The position numbers and the translations under genes were made by a program. A stretch of 64,000 nt of DNA from NCBI GenBank assembly GCA_963976795.1, contig CAXBLT010000002.1, positions 248,001 through 312,000 on the forward strand, read 5' to 3'. The stretch is from UBA7359 sp963976795 (GTDB lineage: Bacteria > Pseudomonadota > Gammaproteobacteria > Eutrophobiales > Eutrophobiaceae). Numbering within the stretch: the first letter of the stretch is position 1; every line of letters begins with the position of its first letter. Positions 8,516-17,304 of the stretch are shown one piece after another. A model generated the notes under the pieces. It worked only from the letters and a program-made list of their open reading frames with translations, was not told the origin of the DNA and made no database searches.

Positions 8516-9463
8516 TTAGTTTACGGCAATTCCAACAACCTGCAATCCTGCTCGACGTAGCCCCGGTATTTTTAATATGTTTGAGTCAAACTTTGCCGCC
8601 ATTCTCGAAATTATACGAATGCCAGGTATAAACCTTAAGAACCGATTAAAAAATAAGACATCACTGTTCATAAAAAAACAAAAACCAATAAAACCACATG
8701 TGCTCCAACTGTTCAATTTAAACCCACTTGCTCGCAACAATGGTTCGGTTTCACTAAATAACAAGGGTCTTTCCGTCTCATTATCCAGCATAGGAGAAAC
8801 ACGGTAAATAATTGCACGTAAAAAACGCCACAACCAAAAATCACTGAGTGGCTCCCTCCAAATAAACCTGCCTCCAGGTTTAAGTACACGGCTTAACTGA
8901 CTAAACAATGCATGACGATCGGGGACATGATGTATTCCGCCTAGCATGATAATCGTATCAATTGAATTTGATTTAAGTGGTAGTCTTGTCGCATCACCTT
9001 GAATTAATGATAATGTGTCAGAAGAAATTTTATTATGTGCAGCTGTTAACATATTCAAGGAAACATCAACACCAACCCCCAATTTCATCTGCTTAGCGAA
9101 AAGATTAAATGCTTCTCCACCACCACAACAAATTTCTGCAGTGACGCCCAAAGGACCTAAGCCAACAGCTTTTCTTAAAATATCATCCAAATAATCCATG
9201 TATTCCTGAGTGTGCGGATATTCAAGGTTATTAAGGTATGCCGTGGAAACATGATCATAGTGTTGTCGCTGAACTATAGCATCTTCTGAACAAAATTCTT
9301 CTGCAAACATGGGTATGCCATTAGCATCAATTTTATAATGCCGTCCTTTTTCAGAAACGAGCTCCCCGTTTTGTAGAGCCAATGTACTCCCGTCTATCGG
9401 ACAACAAAGGAATGGCAACATTTCATTAATGTTGTTTTTATTTATAATCGATTTATTATGCAT
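8516..9463 (-). CDS. SAM-dependent methyltransferase with N-terminal Trm112-like segment
   Basis: A 315-residue type 11 methyltransferase. The N-terminus (LPFLCCPIDGSTL, then YKIDANGIPMF) resembles the Trm112/YbaR zinc-ribbon-like segment often fused to methyltransferases. The SAM domain follows: AEICCGGGEAFNLFA (motif I), VDVSLNMLTAA, IQGDATRLPLKSNSID, and GGIHHVPD. The C-terminal 90 residues are hydrophobic with FWLWRFLRAIIYR and may lie at the membrane. It is second in the leftward cluster, 51 bp after the GT39-like gene and 29 bp before the SMR-like gene. A lipid- or sugar-linked intermediate of that pathway is the likely substrate, but this is inference. Confidence 0.8.
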   Translation of the reverse strand: MHNKSIINKNNINEMLPFLCCPIDGSTLALQNGELVSEKGRHYKIDANGIPMFAEEFCSEDAIVQRQHYDHVSTAYLNNLEYPHTQEYMDYLDDILRKAVGLGPLGVTAEICCGGGEAFNLFAKQMKLGVGVDVSLNMLTAAHNKISSDTLSLIQGDATRLPLKSNSIDTIIMLGGIHHVPDRHALFSQLSRVLKPGGRFIWREPLSDFWLWRFLRAIIYRVSPMLDNETERPLLFSETEPLLRASGFKLNSWSTCGFIGFCFFMNSDVLFFNRFLRFIPGIRIISRMAAKFDSNILKIPGLRRAGLQVVGIAVN

Positions 9464-9514
9464 ATAGGTTTAATAATACAATACATAAAACACATGCAGA
9501 ACATATAAAACAAA

Positions 9515-11311
9515 TTAATGAACATGTTTGAGAACAAAACCACGTACTGTTATATTTTTCCCACTTTCAATTTCAGATAAATTCTTTAACCCTACTATCT
9601 CTAACTGATCATCTGAAATAATTCTTAGTGGATACGATTTTTTTTCACTCTGAATTTCAATTCGTAAAAACAGCCCCATATCAAACTGCTTTACGATGTC
9701 ATAACTTTCAATTAATACTATTGGTTCGTTGTTTAGTTTTTTCCCTATAAACTTCACACTTGTATTAATCTGTGTATTAAATGCCCCATCAATTGACTTC
9801 GACAACAAAACCCTGTCAGCTAAATAAGTCGATTGCATCAGTTCTGATTTACCAATTGGCTCTCCTCCTTCCCAACTCTTAGGATTGATTAACAATGGAC
9901 GGTTCACAAGAATCATCGCCGTTTCAGTAGGCCAATCAGACACTTCAGGAATATTAATATAATCCAGAAAAATAAACTGTTCGTTTGAATACCCCATCAT
10001 GACGACAAGATGATGTCGTGCGATATGAAATAATCGATGGTAACGGTCTCCTGCTAAAGGGCTAGGAATTGGTGATGCGAAACTAAGCATTCTCCAGTTT
10101 ATTAATATAGGCGCTCTCAAGCTGTCTTTTTTATATAAAGGAGCTAGTAATTCCCGAGCTTCATTAGATTTATAAAATGGTAATGTGACTCGTCGTGCTT
10201 CATTTGTAATAGAATACGTATACCCTGGTAATATACTTATAGATAATAATAATACTATCGACGTAAAACCATTTTTTTTGGATAAAAGCCATTGTATAGG
10301 TGGAACTAAAATAAATGCTGTGAGTGGAGCCAAAACCACTAAATAACGAACTTCCAGTTTTCCAGTTAATTGAATAGCAAGAAGATAAAAGATCCATACA
10401 AGTGTGATTGTTCGCTGCAATGAAGAAAGTCTTAAGGATAATATGAAACCAGGAATAAGCAATAATACCGTTAGAATACCATATGCAGGAAAATTACGCA
10501 GAAAGACCCATGCAGGAAACTCAGTCCTACCGCCTGCATACTGGATAAGAAACTCTAATTGTTTGTATGGTCCGAGCAGAAAATTTATGTCTGAATATTC
10601 CGCATTCAAAACAGTGGCTAATACTAACCATGTTATTATGCCACTAATGATCCCACCTATAGCCAAGGTTAACCAAACTTTTATGGCATTGTAATTATTG
10701 TTGTTATCTTTGATGCGAGAAAATAAAACAATTGCGTTAGAAAACAATAGCAGGATCCAAAATAACGCGAAGGTATGCTTTATTAGTGCGCTGACAGTTC
10801 CAAGAGTAACCAGAGCCATCCAGATCCAAACACGCGGTTCTTTATAAAATTTATCAGCAAGGACCAGCATCCCTAATAACAATAAACCAGGAAAAATATC
10901 ATGACTAATAAAAGGCGCGTAAGAGAAAAAAATAAAGTTTGGAATTGCACTGAGAAATGCAATTAAGACAGCCACGTCTCTTTTAAAACACTTAATCAAT
11001 AACCAATAAACCAAGACTAAATAGACACTATGAAGAAATGCCATCAAAAAGTGATATGGTCTCACATCAAACGCATCGAGCTCTAACATGAGATGTATAA
11101 GATTAGCTGGCACCATCAGAAAAGCCATCAACGGAGCTCTGTTTTCTACATAATAACTTGACTGACCAGTAAAATTTCTGGCATTTACGATCGTATCAAG
11201 ACCATCATACAATTCGACATCTACATTCCATGCACAAAAAACCAACCAGACAATTAGAATACCGAAACTCACATATTCTATGGAATGAAAAACTTTCATG
11301 TTATTTTTCAA
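9515..11311 (-). CDS. Polytopic membrane protein, GT39/ArnT-like glycosyltransferase candidate
   Basis: 598 residues with about ten to twelve membrane helices in the first 400 and a soluble C-terminal region. The first periplasmic loop after helix 1 carries DVELYDGLDT and later YVENRAPLMAFLMVP. This is the arrangement of GT-C glycosyltransferases (PMT, ArnT), where acidic residues in loop 1 take part in catalysis. I do not see a textbook DE motif, so the family call is by topology and context. It heads the leftward envelope cluster and has a good promoter at 11403-11432. GT-C enzymes transfer sugars from polyprenyl-phosphate donors outside the inner membrane, which would complete the pathway begun by the GT2 and SMR-like genes. 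Confidence 0.6.
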   Translation of the reverse strand: MKNNMKVFHSIEYVSFGILIVWLVFCAWNVDVELYDGLDTIVNARNFTGQSSYYVENRAPLMAFLMVPANLIHLMLELDAFDVRPYHFLMAFLHSVYLVLVYWLLIKCFKRDVAVLIAFLSAIPNFIFFSYAPFISHDIFPGLLLLGMLVLADKFYKEPRVWIWMALVTLGTVSALIKHTFALFWILLLFSNAIVLFSRIKDNNNNYNAIKVWLTLAIGGIISGIITWLVLATVLNAEYSDINFLLGPYKQLEFLIQYAGGRTEFPAWVFLRNFPAYGILTVLLLIPGFILSLRLSSLQRTITLVWIFYLLAIQLTGKLEVRYLVVLAPLTAFILVPPIQWLLSKKNGFTSIVLLLSISILPGYTYSITNEARRVTLPFYKSNEARELLAPLYKKDSLRAPILINWRMLSFASPIPSPLAGDRYHRLFHIARHHLVVMMGYSNEQFIFLDYINIPEVSDWPTETAMILVNRPLLINPKSWEGGEPIGKSELMQSTYLADRVLLSKSIDGAFNTQINTSVKFIGKKLNNEPIVLIESYDIVKQFDMGLFLRIEIQSEKKSYPLRIISDDQLEIVGLKNLSEIESGKNITVRGFVLKHVH

Positions 11312-11614
11312 TTACGGCCCCATCTCAAACAGTCAATAATTACTCATTATTTTTAAATAGTACTATAGATTTATATGGGCCTTGGACTCATGAGCATACA
11401 AGATTATATTAACAGGTCACAATAAGCACCAATTATGCTAAAAAAATAAATGCTCGCTCATGATTACGGAGTAATGTAATACCCAACGTTTTATGAAAAG
11501 CCAACGTCCATACTGTATGACTTTATTAATAACATCCTTATATAGAATATTCCTCTACTTAATCACAATCATGTCTCTTATAGGGCAATTACACCCTTCT
11601 CAGAACGGTAACCT
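11312..11614. other. 303-bp AT-rich intergenic region with promoter for the envelope cluster
   Basis: Lies between the start of the GT39-like gene and the stop of the aldo/keto reductase gene, both leftward. It holds the promoter listed at 11403-11432 and the 5' leader. I find no reading frame or strong hairpin in the remainder. Confidence 0.5.
11403..11432 (-). promoter_or_regulatory. Sigma-70-like promoter of the leftward envelope cluster
   Basis: On the minus strand TTGGTG (11432-11427) is followed after 18 bases by a perfect TATAAT (11408-11403). Transcription would start near 11396, giving an 85-base leader before the ATG at 11311. The -10 is consensus and the -35 matches four of six. 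Called by eye. Confidence 0.5.
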
Positions 11615-12574
11615 TTAGATCTGCCCAGCAAAATACTTAAGCATGCGTGTGCGCATGTCTTTATCGGGTAACTTGCCATAGGCCGCGCCTATATTTTCGT
11701 GCATATGTGCAACTTGTGATGTCGCCGGTATTGCACAGGTCACTGCGGGATGAGACACCACAAACTTTAAAAAAAACTGTGCCCAATTTTCGCAATCAAA
11801 TTCACTTGACCAAACAGGTAATGATTTTCCTTCAACCATTTCAAACAAACCGCCACGTTGAAACGGACGGTTAATAATCACAGCGATGCCGCGCTCTTTT
11901 GCGATGGGGAGTAAACGTTGTTCAACTTCACGGTCAACCATATTGTAAGTGAACTGAACAAAATCAAACTCTTCTTCCAATAACGCCTTTTCCATTTTCT
12001 CATGGCGTCGACCATGCGATGTAGTAATGCCGATATAACGTATGCGCCCTTGCGCCTTCCATTCCTTCAAGGTTTCTAAATGTGTTCGCCAACTCAACAT
12101 ATTATGAATCTGCATCAAATCGAATTGCTTCACACCCCACATCTCTTCAGCCGATTCCATCTGTTTTATGCCAAAGGTCTTTCCCAAGATCCAAACTTTG
12201 GTCGCAGAGAATAATGCCTCAGGATAATCCAGTTTAGTCAGGCAGTGTCCAATGACTTCTTGTGAAGAACCATACATCGGAGAGGAATCCACCATGCCGC
12301 CTCCACGCGCAAAAAATGCCTGTAATATTTTCACACAACACGCACGATCCGCTTCATCGCCGCCCACACTAAACGTTAGCCAGGAACCCATACCGATTAC
12401 AGGGATCATTTCATTAGATACCGGGATAGCTTTGGTTAATATAGAAGACGCCGAATTGGCGTACGTTGTACGCAATGGCAAGACAGAAATTAGTGGTGCA
12501 AGGGCTATGGCACTGGCAGACTGCAAAAAAGTACGGCGCGGTAATTGAATCCGGGCAAACTTATCCTTTTTCAT
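11615..12574 (-). CDS. Tat-exported aldo/keto reductase
   Basis: 319 residues. The N-terminus carries a twin-arginine signal, PRRTFLQSASAIALAP, followed by a hydrophobic stretch ending near TTYANS, so the enzyme should be exported folded. The mature part is an aldo/keto reductase barrel with the tetrad Asp and Tyr in MVDSSPMYGSS, Lys in ATKVWILG and His in LMQIHNML. Family members reduce carbonyls with NADPH. Tat export would imply pre-loaded cofactor, as in other periplasmic AKRs of proteobacteria. Its physiological substrate is unknown. It is divergent from the ABC-F gene, with start codons about 140 bp apart. Confidence 0.88.
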   Translation of the reverse strand: MKKDKFARIQLPRRTFLQSASAIALAPLISVLPLRTTYANSASSILTKAIPVSNEMIPVIGMGSWLTFSVGGDEADRACCVKILQAFFARGGGMVDSSPMYGSSQEVIGHCLTKLDYPEALFSATKVWILGKTFGIKQMESAEEMWGVKQFDLMQIHNMLSWRTHLETLKEWKAQGRIRYIGITTSHGRRHEKMEKALLEEEFDFVQFTYNMVDREVEQRLLPIAKERGIAVIINRPFQRGGLFEMVEGKSLPVWSSEFDCENWAQFFLKFVVSHPAVTCAIPATSQVAHMHENIGAAYGKLPDKDMRTRMLKYFAGQI

Positions 12575-12715
12575 CTCTACCTCATCTATTTACAGAATCA
12601 ATACAATTTTAAGCTAACTGTAGCCGATTTCGCACAGTTTAACTCGACGTTTCAGCCACAAACACCTATAGTACGCCACCTTTTCAGCTCATTTAACAGT
12701 ATCCAGGAAACTCCA

Positions 12716-14332
12716 TTGATCTCGACAGCAAACATTACCATGCAGTTTGGCGCCAAGCCCTTATTTGAAAATATTTCGGTCAAATTTAGCGATAGTAATC
12801 GCTATGGCCTGATTGGGGCCAATGGCTGCGGCAAATCTACCTTCATGAAGATACTCGATGGCAGCCTTGCACCAACTGCGGGCAATGTCTCCATTGGACC
12901 AACAGATCGCGTTGGTAAATTGCATCAGGATCAATTCGCCTTTGAAGAATACGGCGTTATCGACACCGTCATTATGGGGCACACGGAATTATGGAAAGTG
13001 AAACAAGAACGTGATCGCATCTATTCGCTCCCGGAAATGACCGAGGAAGACGGCATGAAGGTAGCTGAACTGGAGATCCAGTTTGGTGAGATGGATGGCT
13101 ACAGCGCTGAAAGCCGCGCCGGTGAATTACTCATCAGTGCAGGTATAGAATTAGAGCTACATGATGGTCCGATGAGTGAAGTGGCTCCGGGTTGGAAATT
13201 GCGCGTACTATTGGCACAGGCCCTGTTTTCAGATCCTGACATTCTCTTACTCGACGAACCAACCAATAACCTGGACATCAATACCATCCGTTGGTTAGAG
13301 ACCGTGCTTAATGAACGCAAGAGCACGATGGTCATTATTTCTCATGATCGACACTTTCTAAATGCCGTTTGTACTCACATTGCCGATATCGATTACGGTG
13401 AATTACGCGTTTACCCGGGCAATTACGATGATTTCATGACGGCATCGACACAAGCGCGCGAACGGTTACATTCGGAGAATGCAAAGAAATCGACACAGAT
13501 AGCGGATCTACAACAATTTGTCAGCCGCTTCTCGGCCAATGCATCGAAGGCTAAGCAAGCCACTTCGCGTGCCAAGCAGCTCGAAAAAATCAAACTAGAA
13601 GAAGTCAAACCCTCGAGTCGTGTCAGTCCGTTCATTCGTTTTAACCAAACAAAAAAATTACACCGCCTTGCATTAACCATCGAAGACTTGGGGCATGGTT
13701 ATGACGGAGAAACATTATTTAGCAAGGGTAATATGATTCTGGAAGCAGGTGCCCGTTTAGCCGTCATTGGTGAAAACGGCGCAGGGAAATCAACACTCTT
13801 ACGTTGCCTAATGAATGAGATCACACAGAACACCGGCACTGTAAAATGGGCCGAGAATGCAGTTCAATCATACTGTCCACAGGATACTGCCGCTGTCTTC
13901 ACCTCTGATATCAATCTGTTTGATTGGATGAGCCAATGGCGTAAACCTAAACACGACGACCAAGCTGTACGCGCAACCTTGGGACGCCTTTTATTTTCAA
14001 CCGATGACTTTAATAAAAAGGTCAAGGTCTGTTCCGGCGGGGAAAAGAATCGATTACTGTTTGGCAAGTTGATGATGCAAGAGACCAATGTTTTGATAAT
14101 GGATGAACCTACCAACCATTTAGACATGGAAGCGATTGAAGCTTTAAACCTGGCACTGGAACATTACGAAGGCACATTAATCTTTGTCAGTCATGACCGT
14201 GAGTTTGTTTCGTCACTGGCAACGCGTGTTATTGAAATAAAAGACAAGAAGTTAATCGATTTTCAAGGTACCTATGATGAATATTTGGCAAGCCAACAGG
14301 ATGTCGGAAAGAAAGTCGCAAACTCCAGATAA
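12716..14332 (+). CDS. ybiT: ABC-F family ATPase, YbiT type
   Basis: Two ABC domains in tandem: first Walker A GANGCGKST, Walker B ILLLDEPTNNLD; second Walker A GENGAGKST, signature CSGGEKNRLLFGKLM, Walker B VLIMDEPTNHLD. A charged linker rich in Lys/Arg/Ala (about 245-300) joins them. ABC-F proteins act on the ribosome rather than in transport. The frame is open from 12545, but those extra 57 codons have no homology-like pattern and overlap the divergent gene. I take the start as TTG 12716, because LISTANITMQFGAKPLFENI matches the YbiT N-terminus and AGGAA at 12705-12709 precedes it. That gives 538 residues, against 530 in E. coli. Confidence 0.9.
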   Translation: MISTANITMQFGAKPLFENISVKFSDSNRYGLIGANGCGKSTFMKILDGSLAPTAGNVSIGPTDRVGKLHQDQFAFEEYGVIDTVIMGHTELWKVKQERDRIYSLPEMTEEDGMKVAELEIQFGEMDGYSAESRAGELLISAGIELELHDGPMSEVAPGWKLRVLLAQALFSDPDILLLDEPTNNLDINTIRWLETVLNERKSTMVIISHDRHFLNAVCTHIADIDYGELRVYPGNYDDFMTASTQARERLHSENAKKSTQIADLQQFVSRFSANASKAKQATSRAKQLEKIKLEEVKPSSRVSPFIRFNQTKKLHRLALTIEDLGHGYDGETLFSKGNMILEAGARLAVIGENGAGKSTLLRCLMNEITQNTGTVKWAENAVQSYCPQDTAAVFTSDINLFDWMSQWRKPKHDDQAVRATLGRLLFSTDDFNKKVKVCSGGEKNRLLFGKLMMQETNVLIMDEPTNHLDMEAIEALNLALEHYEGTLIFVSHDREFVSSLATRVIEIKDKKLIDFQGTYDEYLASQQDVGKKVANSR

Positions 14333-14336
14333 TTAA

Positions 14337-15071
14337 ATGTCGATTGTTTTTGAAGAAATAGATTTTCAAACTACACCTCTTGGTGACATTAGTCTTAGAC
14401 GTCGCTCAGAGCCACGATTAGACAACATCATTCTCTACGAGGTAAAACTTGGCGATGAGTTTCTCATGTCCAGCCTGTTTACCGAATCTGAAATACAACT
14501 TTCAAAATTAAGTCTTGCCGCACTCAAAGATAATTACTCGAACGAACTAGATATAATTGTTGGGGGCTTAGGTCTTGGTTATACCGCGGCGGCTGCCTTA
14601 GAAGACCCGGCAGTTAAATCGTTACGCGTTATTGAGGTCATGCAACCAGTGATCGATTGGCACCAACGCGGCCTTGTCCCGCTTGGCGATGAATTAATGG
14701 CAGATTTACGCTGTACGTTTGTCCATGATGACTTTTTTGCTGTTGCCGCTGCTGACAGTGGGAGTTTTGATAAAGAAGAACCAACTAAATTAGTGCACGC
14801 CGTATTGCTCGACATCGATCATTCGCCAAGTCACTGGCTAAATGAAGGCAACAGCGCTTTCTATACGCTGTCTGCACTAGAAAACCTGTCTGGAAAGATA
14901 CTTCCCGGTGGTATTTTTGGTGTGTGGTCAAACGACCCGCCAGATACTCATTTTTCAACTCTACTCGAATCAGTATTCCAATCAGTTGAATCTCATGTCG
15001 TCAGCTTTCCAAACCCATACACACAAGGAAAATCTTCCTGTACTGTATACGTCGCACAAACTAAAAACTAG
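14337..15071 (+). CDS. Spermidine synthase-like protein
   Basis: 244 residues with a spermidine/spermine synthase-type Rossmann fold. DIIVGGLGLGYTAAAAL is the nucleotide-binding glycine loop, RVIEVMQPVIDWH the following acidic strand, and HAVLLDIDHSP corresponds to the catalytic-site strand of aminopropyltransferases. The usual N-terminal oligomerisation strand region is short and divergent, so polyamine synthesis is not certain. Many gammaproteobacteria carry such a short orphan homologue next to unrelated genes. It starts four bases after the ybiT stop, which argues for co-transcription and translational coupling. It converges on the gene at 15093. Confidence 0.75.
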   Translation: MSIVFEEIDFQTTPLGDISLRRRSEPRLDNIILYEVKLGDEFLMSSLFTESEIQLSKLSLAALKDNYSNELDIIVGGLGLGYTAAAALEDPAVKSLRVIEVMQPVIDWHQRGLVPLGDELMADLRCTFVHDDFFAVAAADSGSFDKEEPTKLVHAVLLDIDHSPSHWLNEGNSAFYTLSALENLSGKILPGGIFGVWSNDPPDTHFSTLLESVFQSVESHVVSFPNPYTQGKSSCTVYVAQTKN

Positions 15072-15092
15072 TTTGCATTTCGTTATCAGCGC

Positions 15093-15521
15093 TTAACTAG
15101 CTTTCGCTATACCGGCGAGAATAATTTCAGAGAATCTATTTTCGATATCAGAATTAGTATCCACCGTAAGGTCTTCTGCTATTTCACCAACGACCAGCTT
15201 TGCTAGCTCATCCGGTAGAGCATTTTTAAATCTGCTTAACACTTCAGCAGGTGCGGCAATTGCCAATAAATCAAACATGCCCAACTTATGGTGCTCCACT
15301 AAAAAGTCAATTTGGCACTGAATATTATCTATTTTTTTCGATACGGCTAAATCACCTGTGCCATTTAATGGTTTACCATTGACCATCAGATAGCCAAGCT
15401 CGGCATAGGCTGGCAAATCATCAGCATTTAAAATCGTGAGTGACTTTCCTTCGCCTTTGTTAATCATAATCTTTATGTATCTGCCGTCACTCAGTACGAC
15501 CCATGTTCTAACATTACTCAT
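15093..15521 (-). CDS. Host attachment protein family (PF10116-like) protein
   Basis: A 142-residue soluble protein. TWVVLSDGRYIKIMINKGEG near the N-terminus and LLAIAAPAEVLSRFKNALP, then LVVGEIAEDLT, follow the pattern of the host-attachment family named after an Agrobacterium protein (AtsA). These have an eRF1-like/RNase H-like fold of unknown biochemical function. The family usually has D...R..VA...P near the centre; here the same region is conserved. The gene stands alone on the minus strand, converging with the spermidine synthase-like gene. Function not known; the family name should not be read as evidence of a host. Confidence 0.75.
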   Translation of the reverse strand: MSNVRTWVVLSDGRYIKIMINKGEGKSLTILNADDLPAYAELGYLMVNGKPLNGTGDLAVSKKIDNIQCQIDFLVEHHKLGMFDLLAIAAPAEVLSRFKNALPDELAKLVVGEIAEDLTVDTNSDIENRFSEIILAGIAKAS

Positions 15522-15705
15522 AATATTATTTTCTATTTACAATTAATTTTAATCAATATAGTCAGTGGGAGAGCCCGGCACCATTCACTACAGTCTTTGC
15601 CACTTTAAGGAACGCATTTGTACACTTCGAACCAGTATTAAGCAACGTTTAGTTCAGTAATTGAGTATATCCCGGATATTCAAGAAATTCAGCGTAAGCA
15701 GTGGA

Positions 15706-16026
15706 TTACTGTTTACGCCACATTACACTACAACCTTCCTCGGCAGCCCTGCTTAGCATTTGCACCAAAGGAAAGGCGCGACCGGCTATACTCACTTGCG
15801 GCGCGTCCTCGTCATCTATTTCTACATCCATGCCGTCGCTTTCGTGCCCTTCGTTATTCTGTGCCTCAATTGCGGCTTTAAGTCGCTCAAGTACAACAGG
15901 AACATCTTTCGCAGCAATTGCACCCGGTATCGTGCCGCTGTGTCCCATCAATTCAAGCATGCGTTCTGCTACATCACCAAACATAATGATATCGCCTGTC
16001 GCATTGGATGAGAAAACAATTAACAT
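15706..16026 (-). CDS. DUF1840 family protein
   Basis: A 106-residue protein that fits DUF1840: it opens with MLIVFSSNATGDIIMFGDVA, then LELMGHSGTIPGAI, a central Ala-rich helix, and an acidic stretch DVEIDDEDAPQVSIAGRAFP before the C-terminal helix LVQMLSRAAEEG. The family is confined mainly to beta- and gammaproteobacteria and has no known function. Two bases separate its start from the stop of the NTF2-like gene upstream, so the two are likely co-transcribed. Confidence 0.8.
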   Translation of the reverse strand: MLIVFSSNATGDIIMFGDVAERMLELMGHSGTIPGAIAAKDVPVVLERLKAAIEAQNNEGHESDGMDVEIDDEDAPQVSIAGRAFPLVQMLSRAAEEGCSVMWRKQ

Positions 16027-16028
16027 AT

Positions 16029-16439
16029 TTATTGCATAGTCCTTTTTTCTAACTCAGTTGGGACAGTCGAACCATGGTGTTCAATCATCAACCAGCCTGC
16101 TTCAAATTTTTGATATACATTTGTGGCCAAAATTATTACCGTCGCGTCATTACCGATTACGAACTGTTCTTCGACAACATGGATAGCCAGGCTATCCTTG
16201 ACGGTACTGTTAACTACATTAAACAACATATCAGGCAACTCAGCACTATTAAGTATGTTTGCCCAGCTACGTGTGACGCCATCATAGCCAAATATCGGCT
16301 GCGCGTCAGGATGAATGCAAACGACTTTTTCTTCTGCCCAAACTGCGTCCATGGCCTTAGTATCACACTTGGCAAAAGCAGAATAAAATGCGACTTCAGC
16401 CTCTTGTGGTGTTGCAAATCCTGATTGTAGATCGCTCAT
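16029..16439 (-). CDS. NTF2-like/SnoaL-type (DUF4440-like) protein
   Basis: A 136-residue single-domain protein with the alpha+beta cone pattern of nuclear-transport-factor-2-like proteins: an N-terminal helix pair (EAEVAFYSAFAKCDTKAMDA), VWAEEKVVCIHPDAQPIFG, a strand pair with VVEEQFVIGN, and WLMIEHHGSTV at the end. Proteobacterial relatives are hypothetical proteins with a possible small-ligand pocket. No catalytic residues can be assigned. It sits between the DUF2058 gene (14-bp gap) and the DUF1840 gene (2-bp gap), which suggests a three-gene transcript. Confidence 0.7.
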   Translation of the reverse strand: MSDLQSGFATPQEAEVAFYSAFAKCDTKAMDAVWAEEKVVCIHPDAQPIFGYDGVTRSWANILNSAELPDMLFNVVNSTVKDSLAIHVVEEQFVIGNDATVIILATNVYQKFEAGWLMIEHHGSTVPTELEKRTMQ

Positions 16440-16453
16440 AATTAGTTCTTTAA

Positions 16454-16999
16454 TTACCAGATTAAATCATCTGGTATTTTATAGTCCGCATAAGGATCGT
16501 CTTCATCCACGACTGGCTCAAGTTTATGCTCGTTATTGATAATACAGTCTGCATCACGCTGTTTGATCTTCTCGGCAATCGGCTTCGGTACTAACTCGTA
16601 ACTTTCTCCTGATTTGGCAACAACTAATTGCCCTGACATAAGGTATTTGTATACCTGCTCTGAAACGAATAATCGTTTAACTACATTGGCATCAGTAAAG
16701 TTATAAACGATCTCGCCATCACGATCCTCAACACGATTAGTTTCTATCAACTGAATGATTTGTGCTGCAACCGCTTTTGTTTCCGCTTCCTCTTTCTTCT
16801 TCAGGTTAATTTTTCGATCGCGTTCAACTTTTTCAGCCTGCGCTTTTTTAGCCAATACCTTGGCATCATCTAATTGTGTAGCCGAGCCTTTTTTAATTTT
16901 CTGTTTTTTATTTTTATATTGATCATGCTTGGCTTTATGCGCCTTTTTTTTATCGACCAATCCGGTCTTTTTTAGCTGATCAATTAATGAATTCCCCAT
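16454..16999 (-). CDS. DUF2058 (YaiL-like) protein
   Basis: 181 residues with the DUF2058 layout: N-terminal NSLIDQLKKTGLVDKKKAHK, a highly basic charged coiled region (about 20-80, rich in Lys, Ala and Glu), and a compact C-terminal half with IVYNFTDANVVKRLFVSEQV and YELVPKPIAEKI. E. coli YaiL is the best-known member and has been described as nucleoprotein-associated; biochemical function is unproven. First gene of the short leftward run 16454-15706. Confidence 0.85.
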   Translation of the reverse strand: MGNSLIDQLKKTGLVDKKKAHKAKHDQYKNKKQKIKKGSATQLDDAKVLAKKAQAEKVERDRKINLKKKEEAETKAVAAQIIQLIETNRVEDRDGEIVYNFTDANVVKRLFVSEQVYKYLMSGQLVVAKSGESYELVPKPIAEKIKQRDADCIINNEHKLEPVVDEDDPYADYKIPDDLIW

Positions 17000-17304
17000 C
17001 GGGTAATCTCCGGATATTTTGCAAATAAAATTTTATTATAAACGCTCATACTTATTTTTCGAGCCGTACCAGGGCATCGTTTAAAAAAGTAGCCCTCTAA
17101 ATCAAAAGAGTTAGAGATGAATGGTACTTACTTCAGCTTAATCGACAATACTTTTTCTTGTTTGTCATCCCTGTATAAACGGAGATCCAGTGAATATAAT
17201 CTCTCTTGCCTAACTGAGTTCCCACCTGCGCGGGAAAGACGGACTTAAATAATGCCATTCGTGTAAGAGATAACCTATGGACATAGGGTAAAACATAGAC
17301 TCTA
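17000..17304. other. 305-bp intergenic region with degenerate palindromic repeats
   Basis: Between the DUF2058 start and the kinase stop. It holds the REP-like element listed below and, at 17274-17287, a perfect inverted repeat CCTATG-GA-CATAGG that could form a small hairpin downstream of the kinase gene. A 63-codon frame at 17133-17324 reads through the repeat and is not a gene. Confidence 0.5.
17164..17234. repeat. REP-like dispersed element (degenerate)
   Basis: GTCATCCC followed by GGAGATCCAG (17164-17190), and GAGTTCCCACCTGCGCGGGAAAGAC split across 17216-17240. These resemble the GTCATTCCCGCG...GCGGGAATCCAG dispersed repeats common in proteobacteria. The GCGGGAAAGAC end recurs at 24057-24067. 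Both arms have decayed, so the unit boundary is approximate. Confidence 0.5.

Noticed and set aside
12545..12715. 57-codon N-terminal extension of the ABC-F gene
   Set aside because: Overlaps the divergent aldo/keto reductase start and has no family pattern; TTG 12716 with AGGAA fits YbiT.
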